Shown here: piece after piece, positions 51,501 to 64,000 of the stretch
Numbering within the stretch: position 1 is the first letter of the stretch
How the letters are laid out: each line of letters opens with the position of its first letter
Origin: Oxyruncus cristatus
Taxonomy: Eukaryota; Chordata; Aves; Passeriformes; Cotingidae
Direction of reading: 5' to 3'
Assembly: GCA_013399855.1 (NCBI GenBank)
Contig: VXAY01006779.1
Location: forward strand, 272,178-336,177
DNA: 64,000 nucleotides
Made by a program: the position numbers and the translations under genes
Notes under the pieces: model-generated
What the model saw: only the letters and a program-made list of their open reading frames with translations
Told to the model about the DNA's origin: nothing
Database searches by the model: none

Positions 51501-53494
51501 CAAATAGCAGAGTAGATAAATGGACAGGCAGCAAATATAAACGCAAGCTGGTCTTTGAGGCTATTCCTGTGTTCTCTGTAAGCACATTCAATATGACTTT
51601 GTGTGAATACCTCCATGACTGGGTTTAAGACTGCTTTGCTTACAGAATGTCTCAGACGCTTTTGGGACAGAAGGTTGTGGTTCACAGGGGGAACTGGTTT
51701 TCTTGTGACATACTATCAGTCAGTAACTGACAAAACTGTTCAAGTTTCTCAGTGCTGACAAGCCTTAGAAGTGCTCTCAGTTACTGAATTTTAGGCGCAT
51801 TAAAAAAAATTATGATCTTTTTCCTAAGATTAATTAAAACAAGGAGGTGGAAGGTAAAATGTACTCTGCAACCTAGGAGCCAGGGGGTACAACCTAATAT
51901 GTAATGGTTGAATTTAATGAGCAGTCTGAAAGTAGTTTAGTTATGAATAAACATAAGGGGGTTGGCTATGGTTATAGATTTGTTTTCACCTTGCATACAG
52001 TGGAGGTCAGGAAATATTTGAGTGATAGGTTTTCTCTACAGGACAAGCACTGAAATTTAAGCTATTAAAAATACAAAAAACTTTTTACCATTCTGTTACT
52101 GGATTATTACTGTAAATACAGCTCACCCGCTGGATCAGCTGGCACTGTTGTAGATCCCAGTAAAAAATGTTTGCAACTGTTAATCTGTCCATAGATATAG
52201 TTTTGACTAATAGCACACGTAAAACACCCTTTTGTCATAAGAAATGTTACTTAATGTTTATATGAGACCTAGGTAATTCATATGAAAAATCTATATTTAT
52301 GTCTACAGGATATGAACATTTATTTACCAGAAACTGAAGGAACGAAGGTCAACAATTAGGACCTTGCCTTATAATATGAGGGAAAATTATATGTGACTTC
52401 TCTACTACGCAAAAGGGAATCTCAAATGACATTATTGTACCAGGTGTTCAGGTACTAACGTAAGGTTCAAGAGACTGAGAGTCAGAGGATTAAGAGTGTG
52501 TACTTGGTACCCTTCCTTGACTGCTTTTCATGTTTCATTCAGAGTAAAATTACTTCTTAATTTTTCTTCCAGTAAAAGCTTGGAAGTGAAAGATGATTGT
52601 TCCTAAATTGAAAATTACTTATTTTACATTTTGGCTAAAAATAATAGTAAAAAAATCCTTTTGGGAAATTATTTTGTGATACTTCATAGGAATTCTGGGT
52701 AGGTACCTAGTTTTCCTCTTCTGTTCCTACTTATTTGTATTTCAGGTTGTGCTTTCCATTTTACTTTGTGAGAATAATTTTGTATTTATCTTGTCTTGTT
52801 GTCTTGATAAAGTATGGGAGATTAATATTGGACAAAACCCTCAATTTACATAGAATAATGACAGAAATAATCCCCAAAAGATTACTGTTTTGCTATTTTT
52901 TAAAAAATTTAATGTATTAAAAATAATATTTTCCATTAAAAATCCATTTTTCTTCCAGAGATATCTAGTTTTTAGATAGAGCCGGTATTAGAACACACTA
53001 ATTGTGGCTGGGATATTTTTATAGTAGCAACAGGACACACACACATGACATATAAAAGTAAAAATTCTATCATTCTATAAAAATTTTGTAATTTTCTAAA
53101 AGAATTGATTGTTATTGTGCTATGCAAGGGGAAATACTTATATGCATTAAAGATCCAAATTTATTAGCTACGTCATTACTCAATACAAAAGCTTAGGAGG
53201 AGTTTCACATTGTGAATGCAAGCACGGAGAGAAGGAAAGGACACCGTTACGCTTTTAGGGTTTGGCAAACTGATGATGTGAACAAGCGATGGGTACTTTC
53301 TCAGTTTAGTTATTGCTGACCCACGGATAAAATGGAGAAAAGATAAGCAAAAAGATCAGCCTTTCAAGGAGACGTCTAGAAATCTGAAATACTTCATCTG
53401 TAGCTTGGGCTCAGCTGATACAAACAGAGAATCTACATCAAAAGATCTTCCGGCCATGGAGCTGTCTGAAGTGATCTGCAGCTACATGCCACCA
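48541..53494. other. Unique A/T-rich noncoding DNA
   Basis: No gene or confidently recognised transposon in about 5 kb. An A/C-rich low-complexity run lies at 49679-49727. The stretch 51180-51420 is G/C-richer and not assigned; its short frames on both strands show no family features. Confidence 0.5.
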
Positions 53495-53745
53495 CCCTCA
53501 CAATAAACAGTTTCTTCCTGATGCCTGAGCTAAACCCATTCTCTTTTGGTTTGGAGCCATTCCCTCTTGCCCTATCACTGGATGCTCTTATAAAAAAGTA
53601 TGTCTCTATCTTTCCTGTGGCCCTCCTTCAGGTACAGAAGGCTGCTCTAAGGTGTCCTCGGAGCTTTGTCTTATTTGGGCCAAACAACCCCAACTGTCTC
53701 AGCCTGTCTTTCAGCTATTTCATTTATTCCTTTCCTCCAATTTCA
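53495..53745 (-). mobile_element. CR1 LINE 3' ORF2 fragment
   Basis: The plus strand is the antisense of the ORF2 C-terminal region of CR1. It shows 'gtttcttcctgatgcctgag' (about 53509-53528), then 'ttccctcttgccctatcact' (53560-53579), and ends with a 'ctgtctcagcctgtctttc' stretch (about 53694-53712). Coverage is about 250 bases, truncated at both sides and without the terminal repeat. The 78-codon plus-strand frame here is a shadow. Confidence 0.72.
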
Positions 53746-55992
53746 ATGACCTCTTGAAGATAGTTTAACCTCATCAACGCAGTTAACAACTGTATTTATG
53801 AATAACATCTACTCCAGTAAGGCAGGATGAATACTTGACACATGCAGATAAGAAGAACAGTTGGTAACTTCAGAGGAAAGAAAGAACACTGAGGGTCAGA
53901 ACTGAAGATATGTGTTAAGACCAAGCTACTAAAGGGCATCAACAAAGCTTCTGATATGAGTGGAAACATTTTATGGAAGAATTAATAAATTGAATTTTAA
54001 ATTGTTGAATTATTTTGTGACAAACCCTCTAAACATTTTAAATCAGCTTTTGGAAGAGTTATTCTAAGCTGTACAGATGCATTTATATAAACACAAATAT
54101 CAGCACACATATGCATTTTTTTTTACAAAACAGAAATTCTTACTGTATTTCATCCATATAATGAATAAGAAATTAGTTCCATAGTAAATCTGTGGGACCT
54201 GGAGGTTCTTTGAATTGTCACAGTTTAACTTGGATCTTTAACATGACAAAATTAACTCCCTAGAGCTTTCCAAAATCAAAGATCTTTTAAATAACCAGAA
54301 ATAATTTTAGGGGCCATCACACTTCTGGTACTAATTGATCTATCAAAGAAGAAAGTTCTTCAATTTCTTTTCTTTACAGCTGTTAAGGACAGTGATTTTG
54401 CTGTTTGTGTTTTGTTTTGTTTGGTTTGGTTTTTCCATCACAGACAATAAATTCTAGAAGGAGGGCTGCATATGCATTATTATTCTTTTTTTATTATTTT
54501 TTAAATTTTTGTTTATTTTTTTTCAGCTCATCTTCATTGTGTTGTTTCTCTTAGGAGATAAATCTAAGGAACTTTGTTGTCAAGCTGAGTTTCTTAATAG
54601 GAGAAAATTCAAGATGATATGTTAATACAGCTATCTGAATATTTTTGTCCTCTTCTAAAAGACAGTGTGTCCTCTACCGTTTCACAGGAACTAGACAAAT
54701 GCTGGAACAGTTGTACAGCTAGGAAATAAAACATCTAAAGAGTTGTAGGCCACTGGTTTTTATAGGATTCAAAAGGCAATTAAAGCCCATAATTAAAATG
54801 CATGATGAGGGTCAGTCATATTGTACTCTTTCTCTCAGGTAATTATTTATCGGTCAGCTGTGGCCAATTTTGCCTATATCATCTTCACTCTCATTTATGA
54901 CACATACTTTCCAATCAAACCAATTTTATGGTCTGAAATAGACAGGTCCTTCCCTACATTTATTTTGAAGAAAACTCCTGCAGGAAAACTTAGTGAGGTA
55001 CATTCAGACGCTGTGGATTTTGAACAAGAGCTGATCATTTCACACCAAATGTTTCCCGTCTCCAAGAAAACCCCCCACAACACCCAGCAAAACCCACATT
55101 AAAATATTTTTTTTTCTACCTGCTCTGTGTGTAAGCTCAGTTTTGCAGTCTGACAGTTCAGTTGGGATTTATTCTTTCTGTCAAATGTATGACTATAATT
55201 ACCTGAGCATCACACGACCAATAAGGAATTGCAGCTTCACAACACTTGTGCAAAAGACAGCAGTGCTAAGAATATATCTGCCTTAATTTCCTACTGCATT
55301 TACAAGGCTGAAGTAAAGTATAGATCAAAATAATATGCCCCAAATTGCAGGGAAAATTAGTAAATGGTCAAAGTCTATGAGGTCTACCCTTTTATTAACT
55401 TATCTTTTACCTATTCTTTGTACAGTCCACTCACAAAAAGTCCACAAAGGCATCCTCACAAACAGCTGTGCAGTCTTACACTACTTTTAATTTTCACTCT
55501 TATGCATACACAAGTGATGATATATGCTGAAACAAGCAGTCTCTGATGTCACAGAGCCAGAAATGACAATAGTTCTTGTGCTTTTCATAAAGAAGTGAAA
55601 AAAGCTACTAACTGGTTTCCCCATGAGTCCATCGAAAACTTTTTGCTTTCAGACTACTTTCTGGTTTGTCCAGATATCAAGCTCCATTGACATTTAGAGC
55701 ATGCTGAAAGATATATTTATTCAGACTTATTCTGAAAAGGGCAGAGGTGGTAGAATTAGCTCTCCAGTTGTCTACTCTCTGCTTCTCAGAAAAGAAGTTA
55801 GTTTTGTCCCCCTCTATGTAATCGTATTTTCACTATATGAGTAAAGTGTCTCAACCATGACTTTGTTGTACCACGAATCATACAAATGATCAACATAATG
55901 AAACCTAGCTTTTATCAGTTTGAGTCTCAGATGAGGGTATCATTTTTCCTTTGCTTTTTCTTATCAGTATTTTCATTAAAAAATACTATTTT
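53746..55992. other. Unique A/T-rich noncoding DNA
   Basis: No gene or recognised transposon. The 93-codon plus frame at 54821-55102 has no family features. Confidence 0.5.
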
Positions 55993-57043
55993 TAGTTGGA
56001 CTTCAGTAAAACTTTTGATACTGTCTCTCATGTATTCTCCTGGAGAAGCTGGCAGCCCATGGCTTGGACATGTGCACTTTTTTCTGGGTAAAATCCTGTC
56101 TGGATGGTGGAGGCCAGAGTCGTGGTGAATGTTGCTGCTTCCAGCTGGCAGGGGATGTCTCCCAGGGCTCAGTACTGTGGCCAGGACTGTTTAATATCTT
56201 TATCAGTGATCTGGAAAAAGGGATCAAGTGCACCCTCAGTAAGTTTGCAGACGACAACGCTGCGGGGGAGTGTTGATCTGCGGGGGGGTAGGAGGGCTCT
56301 GCAGAGAGGTCCAGACAGGCTAGATTGATGAGCTGATGGGTGAGGTTCAACTAAGTGAAGTGCTGCATTCTGCACTTGGTTCACAATTCCATGCAGGCAG
56401 AGTGACTGGAAAGCTGCCTCGAGGAAAAGGGGCTGGGAATGCTGGTTGACAACCGGCTGAGCATGAGCCAGTGGTGTGTCCACATGATCAAGAAGGCCAA
56501 TTATATCAGAAACAGTGTGACCAGAAGGACTGGGGAAGTGATTGTCCCTCTACTTGGCACTGGTGAGGCATATCCTGTGTTTGGTTTTGGGCCCTTCACT
56601 ACAAGAAAGACATTGAGATGCTAGAGTGAGTCCAGAAGGGGGCAATGAGGCGGATGAAGGGTCTGGTCTACAAGGCAAGCTGTACGAGGAGCTGATGGTT
56701 GTTTAACCTGGAGAAGAGAAGGCTCATGGCAGTCCTTATCACTCTCTATAATTTCCTGAAAGGAGGTTGTAGCCATGTAGCAACATGACAAGAGGAAATG
56801 GACTAAAACCCTGCCAAGGGAGGTTCAGGTTGGACATCAGGAAGAATACCTTCACTGAAAGTGTGGTTAAGCATTGGAATGGACTGTTCACAGGGGTAGC
56901 AGAGTCACTATCCCTGGAGGTGTTCAAAAATGACTGGACGTGACACTTTGTGCTCTGGTTTAGTTGTCAAGGTGGTATTCAGTCAAAGTTTGAACTCAAT
57001 GATCTTGGAGGTCCTTTCCAATCTTAATGATTCTGTGATTCTC
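55993..57043 (+). mobile_element. CR1 LINE, 5'-truncated, with intact 3' terminus
   Basis: The plus strand carries ORF2 from inside the reverse-transcriptase domain to the 3' end. The RT begins with L-D-F-S-K-T-F-D-T-V-S-H at about 55999-56031. It continues through G-D-V-S-Q-G-S-V-L near 56154-56181 and the catalytic F-A-D-D at 56244-56255, after which a frameshift and stops follow. The C-terminal and 3' untranslated part is complete, including 'aggttggacatcaggaagaa' at about 56826-56845 and 'ctggaggtgttcaaaa' near 56914-56929. The terminus is 'gattctgtgattct' (about 57029-57042). It is broken in several places and inactive, but better preserved than the pieces at 34, 37 and 47 kb. CR1 insertions usually lack clear target-site duplications, and none was found. 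Confidence 0.88.
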
Positions 57044-57293
57044 TGATTTTCTTCATTGTGTGATGCAAAGCTCAATGCATTCTTTTGGGAAAGGTCTAAG
57101 TTGTCTGCTGTTGGAAGCTCTCCTCCCAGCTCCAAGGCAAGCAGATGAAGCAGCAGCTGCTGCCCTGTTTATAGACACTGGTTTATGTGCAGAGAATAAA
57201 TGTAGCCAGGAGAGGCAGCCTATACACACTGAGCCTTGCTCTAAAGATAAACACCAAGCATCATCCCTAACACAGTCTACTGTACCACCATTT
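57044..57293. other. Unassigned spacer between CR1 and LTR
   Basis: Short sequence of moderate G/C content with frames open on both strands (plus 57060-57383, minus 57331-57053). I recognise no repeat or gene. Confidence 0.45.
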
Positions 57294-57895
57294 TGTGGTG
57301 GGTTGACCTTGTCTGGGCGCCAGGTGCCCACAAAGAAGCCCTATCGCTCCCTCTTTCTCAGATGGACAAGGGAGAGAAAATAAGATGAAAAACAACTGAT
57401 AAGTTGAGATAAGGCAGTTCACTAAAGTAAAAACAAAAGGTTATGTGTGCACAAGCAAAGAGAAAACGAAACAAAACAAAAAAATTCCTCCTTACTTCCC
57501 ATCAGCAAACCATGTGCAGACACTTTCTGGGAAGCAGAGCTTCAGCATGTGTAGCTCTTGCTCCAAAAGGGAAACGCTGTAAATAGCGAATGCCCCACCC
57601 CTGGTCCCCCACCATATTCTTCCTTTTCTTAGCTTTTATATCTAAGCTGATGTCAGCTTTCCTGGTTGTGTACCCTCCCAAGATTTTGCTCCCCGCACCC
57701 CCTGCCACCAGCCTACTGATGGGGGGGTGGAATGTTGGAAAGAAGCACTGATGCTATGCCAGCACTGCTCAGCAGTAACCAAGACACTGGTGTATTATTA
57801 ACATCTTTAGAGCTACCAATGCAAAGCACAGCACTGTGAAGGCTGCTATGGGAAAATGAACTCACTCTCAACCAGACTCAATACACACCTGATCA
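57294..57895 (-). mobile_element. Solo LTR of an avian endogenous retrovirus family
   Basis: On the minus strand the element starts TGTATTGAGTCTGGTTGAG (complement of the bases ending at 57895), a start I recognise from a common bird LTR family. It contains a TATAAAAGCT box at 57640-57631. The other end begins TGTGGTGGGTTGACC on the plus strand (57294), like a different avian LTR family close to the inner LTR at 40818. Flanks CATTT (57289-57293) and CACCT (57896-57900) agree at three of five bases and could be an aged duplication. About 600 bp with no internal viral genes. The mix of ends suggests a recombinant or intermediate subfamily. Confidence 0.75.
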
Positions 57896-60800
57896 CAAAA
57901 AAATAACTTTACAATATGTGATGCTTATATTATAATTTAAATTGCCACATCAAGAAACAGAAACCATCTCTCCTCAACTTTGAAAAGAGGGGTTGCATGA
58001 GTTGACCACTAGAGGTTCTTCCCAATAGGATTTTTTCTGTGATATATGCAATTTTAGCCATCATAGTATAATGACTAGTTACTAATTTTTATAGATAAAA
58101 ACATAGAGCAAGTAGCTATTATGTGCAGAATGAAGTATCTATGACCACAGAATAAAACACACTGTGAAGGAGTAAAAACACAGGATGACAGCAGAGACCT
58201 TAAAAGTATAGACATTGTATGATGCTGGTCCAGCATTACAAATGACTTGTCAGCAGTCAAACGCTGGCTATTAAGTTGTGTAGACCTGTGAACTGGGAAA
58301 AACAGCTCACAGAGAGAAAGAACAAAGAGAACAAAACAAGTATCCAATACATGCAACACACACCTCATGGGGGTCTAAGGTGAAACTGCATAATGATAAA
58401 TAAAGAGTAAGGTCTACAACTTATATAAACTTATATAAATGAGCTCAAGTGAAACCTAGACCGAGGAAGAAGAAAACTTCAACATTGTACTTCCCCAGCA
58501 AAGGACTTCAGAAAACACAAACAAATGCAGATTTTGATTGTCCAGTTGTCAACACGTCAACACCTGAGAAGGTCACAAATAATACACAGCAATTATCAGC
58601 ACAGTATTTATCTATATCTCAGATGACATCCAGTAGTTTTAAAAAAATAAATAAGTAATAGGAAGTCATCATGACCAGACAATTCCTTTTGAGGAAATGG
58701 GTAGATGTGTACTATTTTCCAGGTTGCTTCTATACCTCATCTATCCTGTAAAATCTCATCACATTTTAAAAAAACATTGCAAATTCATACATCTGATTAT
58801 ACGGTTACATGACATTTGAACCATTATTGCAGAACAGAGTATTGCAGAAAAGAACATTGAAAAATATTCTTTTTAGGTGCAGATGATGTCACTTTCTGAC
58901 ATGACATGTCATGCCTTTGGGTTCTCTTCTCTGATCAGGACAGACCAACATTAGTGTCTCTCTCCACCAGGTTGGTTTTCAACTGAGCTAGTCATCTTTT
59001 TATCTTTCCCATTATTATTTTTTGCAGTTGATTTCTTTTTCACCAGTTTGAAATTCATCATTGATTGTAATTAGTCTTAGATGTTTTCTTTTTTTTTATT
59101 ATTTTTCTTTTTTTTTTTAATTTTCTGCCCTTAAGAATAGATTCCTGAATCTTTTTTTCCACTTTGGTAGAGAAAAGCCAAGTATAATTACCTACTCCCT
59201 TCCAAAAAGAGAAAAAAGGTACTTGTGTTTCTCTGACTGTCTCCATAGGATATTTAGTTTTAATGCTGCTGTAATAATGTGAAAACAACTCAGAAATGAG
59301 GCAGAAATGACCTTACCAGCCTTCCAAGTTGTTATTCATTCATGTCCTTCTGATATTGGCTCATTAAATACTAGCAGACGCATCATGTATAAAACAGTCA
59401 GAGATCTTTTTTCATCATGTACAGAATAATATTCTTGCTTACCCTGCTTACAGATTTATCTTGGACATAAAAAAGATGACAAAAAAGTCACTTTAACTAA
59501 TATACTCCATGAGTATCTCTTTAGCATCTAACTGGATAATTATTCAGAATTTCTTACACAGTGAATGAAACTCAAAAGCTCCTGTACCTTCTGAGATACA
59601 GATGTGGAAGAAAATGAATTTTCATCATGACGTGGAAGGATTTAGAAGTATACACTATTGCTGTTGAGAAATTTCTTCTAAGAAATAACATTAATATTTT
59701 ACTTAACTATATATATAATTCTTTACTTATCTTATCCTTTCTCTGAAAAAGGGAAAAAACCAAAACAGAAATACCTTGCCTGAAGGAGTACTTTTTTTTT
59801 TTTTTTTATAACATTTCTGAATTGGGATCTTGTTCTGAGACAATGATAATGACAATGATAAACTATGTTTATGATTTGACTAATGGTAATGAAGAAGTGG
59901 GATCTTAGACTAAAAGAAATGAAATATGTAAAGAGTAGAAATTGTGCACTTTTTCTAAAATATCGTACGAGCTTGGGGAAGAGAAGAACAAGAAAAGCAT
60001 AAAAGTAGAAGAATTCTCTTCAGCATTATTATATTGCTTAACTGATCAAAATGGCAGATATAGGGGGAAGGCTGGGGGTGGGATGAGAGGGAGAAGTGGA
60101 ATGAACTTCTGGAGCAATTAGTTGTTCACTTGGAGTCTCAAGAGTTTCTTTGGATTTTTCCCTCCACCAGTTCCAAAATCTTTCCCTTGTGTTAGGTTTG
60201 GCCTCTGTATCAGAAAGGAGAAAGGACCTCAGCTACTACTAAAGCTGCTGAACCCAACGTGAATATTAAATTATTTCGGCTACAAAGGAGAAATATTTGT
60301 AAAGTTAAGATATTTACAGATATTCTAAGGTGTAAAAATCTGCCCCAGTTTTAGAACTTGAAATGTGCCAGAACAATGCATAACAGTTGGACAATGAATT
60401 AAAAACTACAGAGATGTCATCTGTATTTTGTGTTTGCATATTTAAACACATATAGGACTCTATTTGTAAATATTGCAACCATGGAAGACCTGTACCACAA
60501 AAATAATGGGGTTCACATTCACGAATACTCCCATCCTTGGAGAAATCTTATCTCCCTGGCATACTATGCAAGAATGGAGCCCAGGTCCACAAAATACCAG
60601 CACAAAGTATATGCCACCAGCAAAAGTATACTGTACGTCCTTGTGGCTATGCCTCATCAACCAAAAAGTGTTAGGGGTGAAAGTGATCACAGAACATACA
60701 TAATTTTAAGTATGTCAAAAGTCTAGTTGTTTCACTTGAAGACAGACAGGTAGTTAATCATCCCAGCAAAAATAAATGTGATAGCCTAGAGCTGAAAAAA

Positions 60801-62257
60801 CAGCTATTCTTCACCTTTGATAAAGCACAAAAGGCCAAAATTATTTTTCCTGCTTCAGATTAATATTACTTCTCAGGGTGTGACCACGACTTGCACAATT
60901 TCTGTTCTGCAAGACTGCAATAGCAGTTATGGAAATAGACCTCAGCAGTTTTGTGTTCTGCCTACTAGTCATTCCTCAAATTCATTATATACAAACAAGA
61001 ACAGAAATACATCTGATTGCTCCAACCTCCAGTCACTCTGAGCTGCATGTCAGAGGTTCATGTGATGTAATGTATTTTTCTATTACATATTACGTCCTCC
61101 TAGGATGCTTAGGTTAATAGATGTGTTCCTTTTAAAACGGACTCTGTTGGTAAGCCAGAAGTTTGAGCAACACTGTCTTTTGCATGTCACCCTTGACACT
61201 TACATCATTTCCCACTGAGCTGTCTTTTTCTCTTATCACCTTAGCAAATGCAAATGAAGTAATTATCTAGTTAAATTCTGAACAGGCATTATTCATTTGA
61301 GAAATCGTTACTTTGTAGTGCTAAGGAAGCATTTTTTCCCCCACCTTTGGCACTTTACAATAAACTCGTTCTGATCTAAATTGATTGCTCTGGGATTATC
61401 TTGGAGTCATTAAAATAATGCTGTATTGACTTTCACTAATGTCTTTAATCAGCAATTTAAAATTCCAACATTTGAATTAAACATGCACGGGTATAGCTTA
61501 TTTTATCTGTATGTAATTTTGATATGACTTTGATTCAAATCTTACTTTGAATATTACAGAGTTGGTCTGAGAACTGGTTTTGTGGGACTAAAGGTGTTGG
61601 CAGCAAGGAGGGGAGCACCCCATTGATGCTGAAATAACAAAACAAACTTCATGAAGAGCACTAAATGACCAGTCTTCTGAGAGTGACTTACCTACAAAAA
61701 CGTTGTGAATTAAAACTCCAAACTATTAATTAAAATCTCCGTGTTACCGCACAGATCTCAGGTAGATTATTCACTCAGCTTGTATCTATACGCTAGGAAC
61801 TGAAGGAAATATTCTTGTCATATGCAAGCAGTAAAAAGATCCGTTGTTTTATGTAAACATCTTATATAAATTTACATGACAGTCTGCTTTGGCTACAGTT
61901 AGTAGTAACATTGGTGTGTGTGTTCTTTCAGGTTATTAGATTGATCTAGAAATATTTTTATGGTTTGAATTTTCTACTGTTAATTTAGCAGATAAGAACA
62001 ATCCTAGAATTGCATGTGATGGTTTTCTCTCAGTCTTAAATTTGAAGAGGTTTAATCTTATTAGAGTCAGATTTTCCCCTCCTTATCTGCTTCTATAACA
62101 CTTTAATTATTAAATCTTTTTGTGAGAACATAAAGTATGCCACAAATAGGTCACGTTATTCTGTGATTTCTTCATATCCTTGGTAACACTTACCTTTCAG
62201 GGGTTTTTCTTCTATCTCTGAAAATAGAAATTCTCTAATTTCTTTCTGGACCTCATA
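57896..62257. other. Mostly unique A/T-rich noncoding DNA
   Basis: No gene recognised. Apart from a likely CR1 tail remnant at 57985-58050, nothing stands out. Frames such as plus 60430-60726 have no family features. T-rich runs lie at 59089-59119 and 59791-59808, and a 12-base unit is repeated twice near 59839-59862. Confidence 0.5.
57985..58050 (+). mobile_element. Probable CR1 LINE 3'-end remnant
   Basis: The pattern 'gagttgaccactagaggttc' followed by 'ttcccaa' and 'ctgtgat' has the order of the CR1 terminus (..gactagatgacctctagaggtcccttccaa..attctatgat). It is very short and diverged. Confidence 0.45.
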
Positions 62258-62372
62258 AGGCACCTGGGTGTGATCCTGGGCAACTGGCTTTGGGTCCCTC
62301 TGCCTGAGCGGGGGAGGTGAAACCTATTATCTCCAGAGTTCCCTTCCAACCTCAACTATTCTGTGATTTGTA
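62258..62372 (+). mobile_element. CR1 LINE 3'-end fragment
   Basis: A short plus-strand CR1 tail. It includes 'atctccagagttcccttcca' (about 62330-62349), then 'acctcaactattctgtgatt' (about 62350-62369), the standard CR1 terminus. The upstream part, with 'ctctgcctgagcgggggagg', also fits. The 5' boundary is uncertain. Confidence 0.75.
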
Positions 62373-64000
62373 AACTCACTAGTGTGTGAGGAAAGATTTG
62401 AAGGTGACCATGTTGCTGGTAGATATAATTAACATAGTTTTAGCTGCTGTTGAATTATTTTGTTTGTTTGCTTGCTACAGGACTTTATCATACATTAACA
62501 AATTAATAACTAACAAGATTACACCACCAGCTGTTTTATAGAGCTTTTGTTTAGGGAAGTGTTTTGGCCACGTGACAATGAGTAGTAGTCTCCTGCTTTC
62601 TTGGGGCACAAGTATCATAAATTCTGTTTAGTAACAATGCATTTCCTCAGTGAAAAGTACTTAACCAGATGTTCAATAGATGTGAAAATGTATGTGTTGG
62701 GTTTTTAGAGTGTGATCTGATGGGCAAAGTCTAAAGAGCACTGAGGATGCAAAACATTGTAGTCAGAGATTATTTAATCCCAGTGGTCTCTGTGAAGGGT
62801 AGTTGGAGTAGTGTCTGTTGGTGTTAAACTACATTCATTCAAAATGTTCTAACTCAAAAACTTTATTGGCAACTTTGAATCATACTTTATAATATGATCA
62901 AGGAAATCAACTTTTTTTAAATAGTGCAACTACTGTCATAAAAAGAATGAAAAGTCAAGGGCTGTTTCTTCAGATTATTGCTATTATTACATGTAAAGAA
63001 AATTAGAGAGTAAAATCCATTGAATGAGAAAACACCTCTACTTCCTCCCCCTTTTGCACTACTGTAATTACTTAATAGCTTCAATATTTGCTAATGGTCT
63101 ATTTATGTACATGTATACTATCAAAAAATGGCTTGTAAGCAGGCTTGTTTGAGATGTAGTTAGAGATCTATCTCTTGTTTGAGATACAAAGATCTACAGA
63201 TGAGTTATTTAAATAAGCTACAACTTTTAAAGTTATTTTATTGTGGCTTTTTTTTTTTCAACACAAGGAAATTGAATAGATTAGTTTAGTGCTCTAATCA
63301 ACTAATCAACTGCTAATCTCTAATTTGGGTTGGGAATAATTTGTAAGTGTTATAGCCCTTTGAATAAAGTAGGGATAAAAATGTGCGTCTGTTAATCATA
63401 AGCATTTGTATAACCTGTTTGCATGCATTTGTGTAGTCCATGAGCTTGACAGATGTTGACTTTAAAGACAAAATGCACTTGAAGTGTGGGATAGCAAGAT
63501 GGATTCTTCCCCTCACATTATACTAAAAATTTCAATGACTAATGCTTCCCAACTGTCTCATTAATGGCTTTTCACGACCTCCTTATAGATTGCGATCTGT
63601 ACATGGAGAGACAACAGGTTAATGAAAATCAGATTAGCAATGAAATGAAAAAAAAGACAGAGGTCTATACATTTTATTACTGCTATGAAATTACAAAACA
63701 TCGTAAATGTTGAGCGTTTGAATGTTTGAATGTTGGGGAAATTATGGAGCAGGAGAGAGCTCTGGAGATAAGAGAAGCTCAGTCTTCTACTGTCTGTGGT
63801 CTTATGGGGGATGTTTACTTGTTTTCAAAAAGGGAGAGTGTAATACTTTTTGTTCATACTTTTCTCCAAACTGCTGCCTTTACTCCTCTCAGTTGCTAGC
63901 ATTGCTTACTGGAAGAGAAAATAAAAGGAGTAATGGAGGTAACTCTGTTTTCATCACATGTGTTTTCCACAGAAACAAATTCGAATTCCAGGGGAAGAAA
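62373..64000. other. Unique A/T-rich noncoding DNA
   Basis: No gene or recognised repeat to the end of the window. Confidence 0.5.

Noticed and set aside
60430..60726. 98-codon plus-strand frame
   Set aside because: No family features, and two other frames are open over the same bases. Chance is the simpler explanation.
1..64000. CRISPR arrays, bacterial operons, phage modules, tRNA or rRNA genes
   Set aside because: No regularly spaced repeats, no ribosome-binding-site-led gene series and no tRNA-like T-loop or A/B boxes were seen. The window is vertebrate, not microbial.

Overview
The window looks like a gene-poor, A/T-rich piece of a bird nuclear genome. This rests mainly on the repeats. 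CR1 LINE fragments of several ages lie on both strands. There are four recognisable long terminal repeats (LTRs) plus one more probable one; those near 40.4 kb, 40.8 kb and 57.3 kb resemble abundant avian endogenous retrovirus LTR families. Two copies of an RTE-type LINE are also present. I found no convincing host protein exon, rRNA, tRNA, CRISPR array or bacterial-type operon. Most short open frames are chance frames in A/T-rich DNA or frames inside repeats.

Layout. 1-2.4 kb: unique A/T-rich DNA. 2.45-2.89 kb: a probable solo LTR on the minus strand with a readable promoter. 2.9-14.3 kb: mostly unique, with a G/C-richer unassigned patch at 9.85-10.08 kb. 14.27-14.74 kb: a broken CR1 ORF1 esterase fragment. 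17.92-18.0 kb: a tiny 3' end of an RTE LINE. 20.07-20.53 kb: an isolated CpG-dense block ending downstream in a poly(A) run. 23.25-25.72 kb: a CR1 ORF2 fragment split by a 735-bp solo LTR. 33.74-34.17 and 36.88-37.19 kb: old CR1 pieces. 40.43-42.05 kb: one solo LTR nested inside another. 46.52-47.30 kb: a 5'-truncated RTE LINE with target-site duplications and an uninterrupted 246-codon frame, followed by two ancient CR1 pieces in opposite orientation (47.46-48.54 kb). 53.5, 55.99-57.04, 57.98 and 62.26 kb: further CR1 fragments. 57.29-57.90 kb: another LTR. The rest is unique or unrecognised.

The elements do not form a pathway; the window is a record of layered retrotransposition. The most interesting signal is in the RTE family. 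The two copies share two small stem-loops at the 3' end. In one of them the base pairs change together between copies, which suggests a selected RNA structure, perhaps the site the element's reverse transcriptase recognises. All five LTRs lie on the minus strand, which would fit an intron of a plus-strand gene, but the sample is small. I could run no alignments: family names come from memory of consensus sequences, and boundaries are approximate unless a target-site duplication is described.
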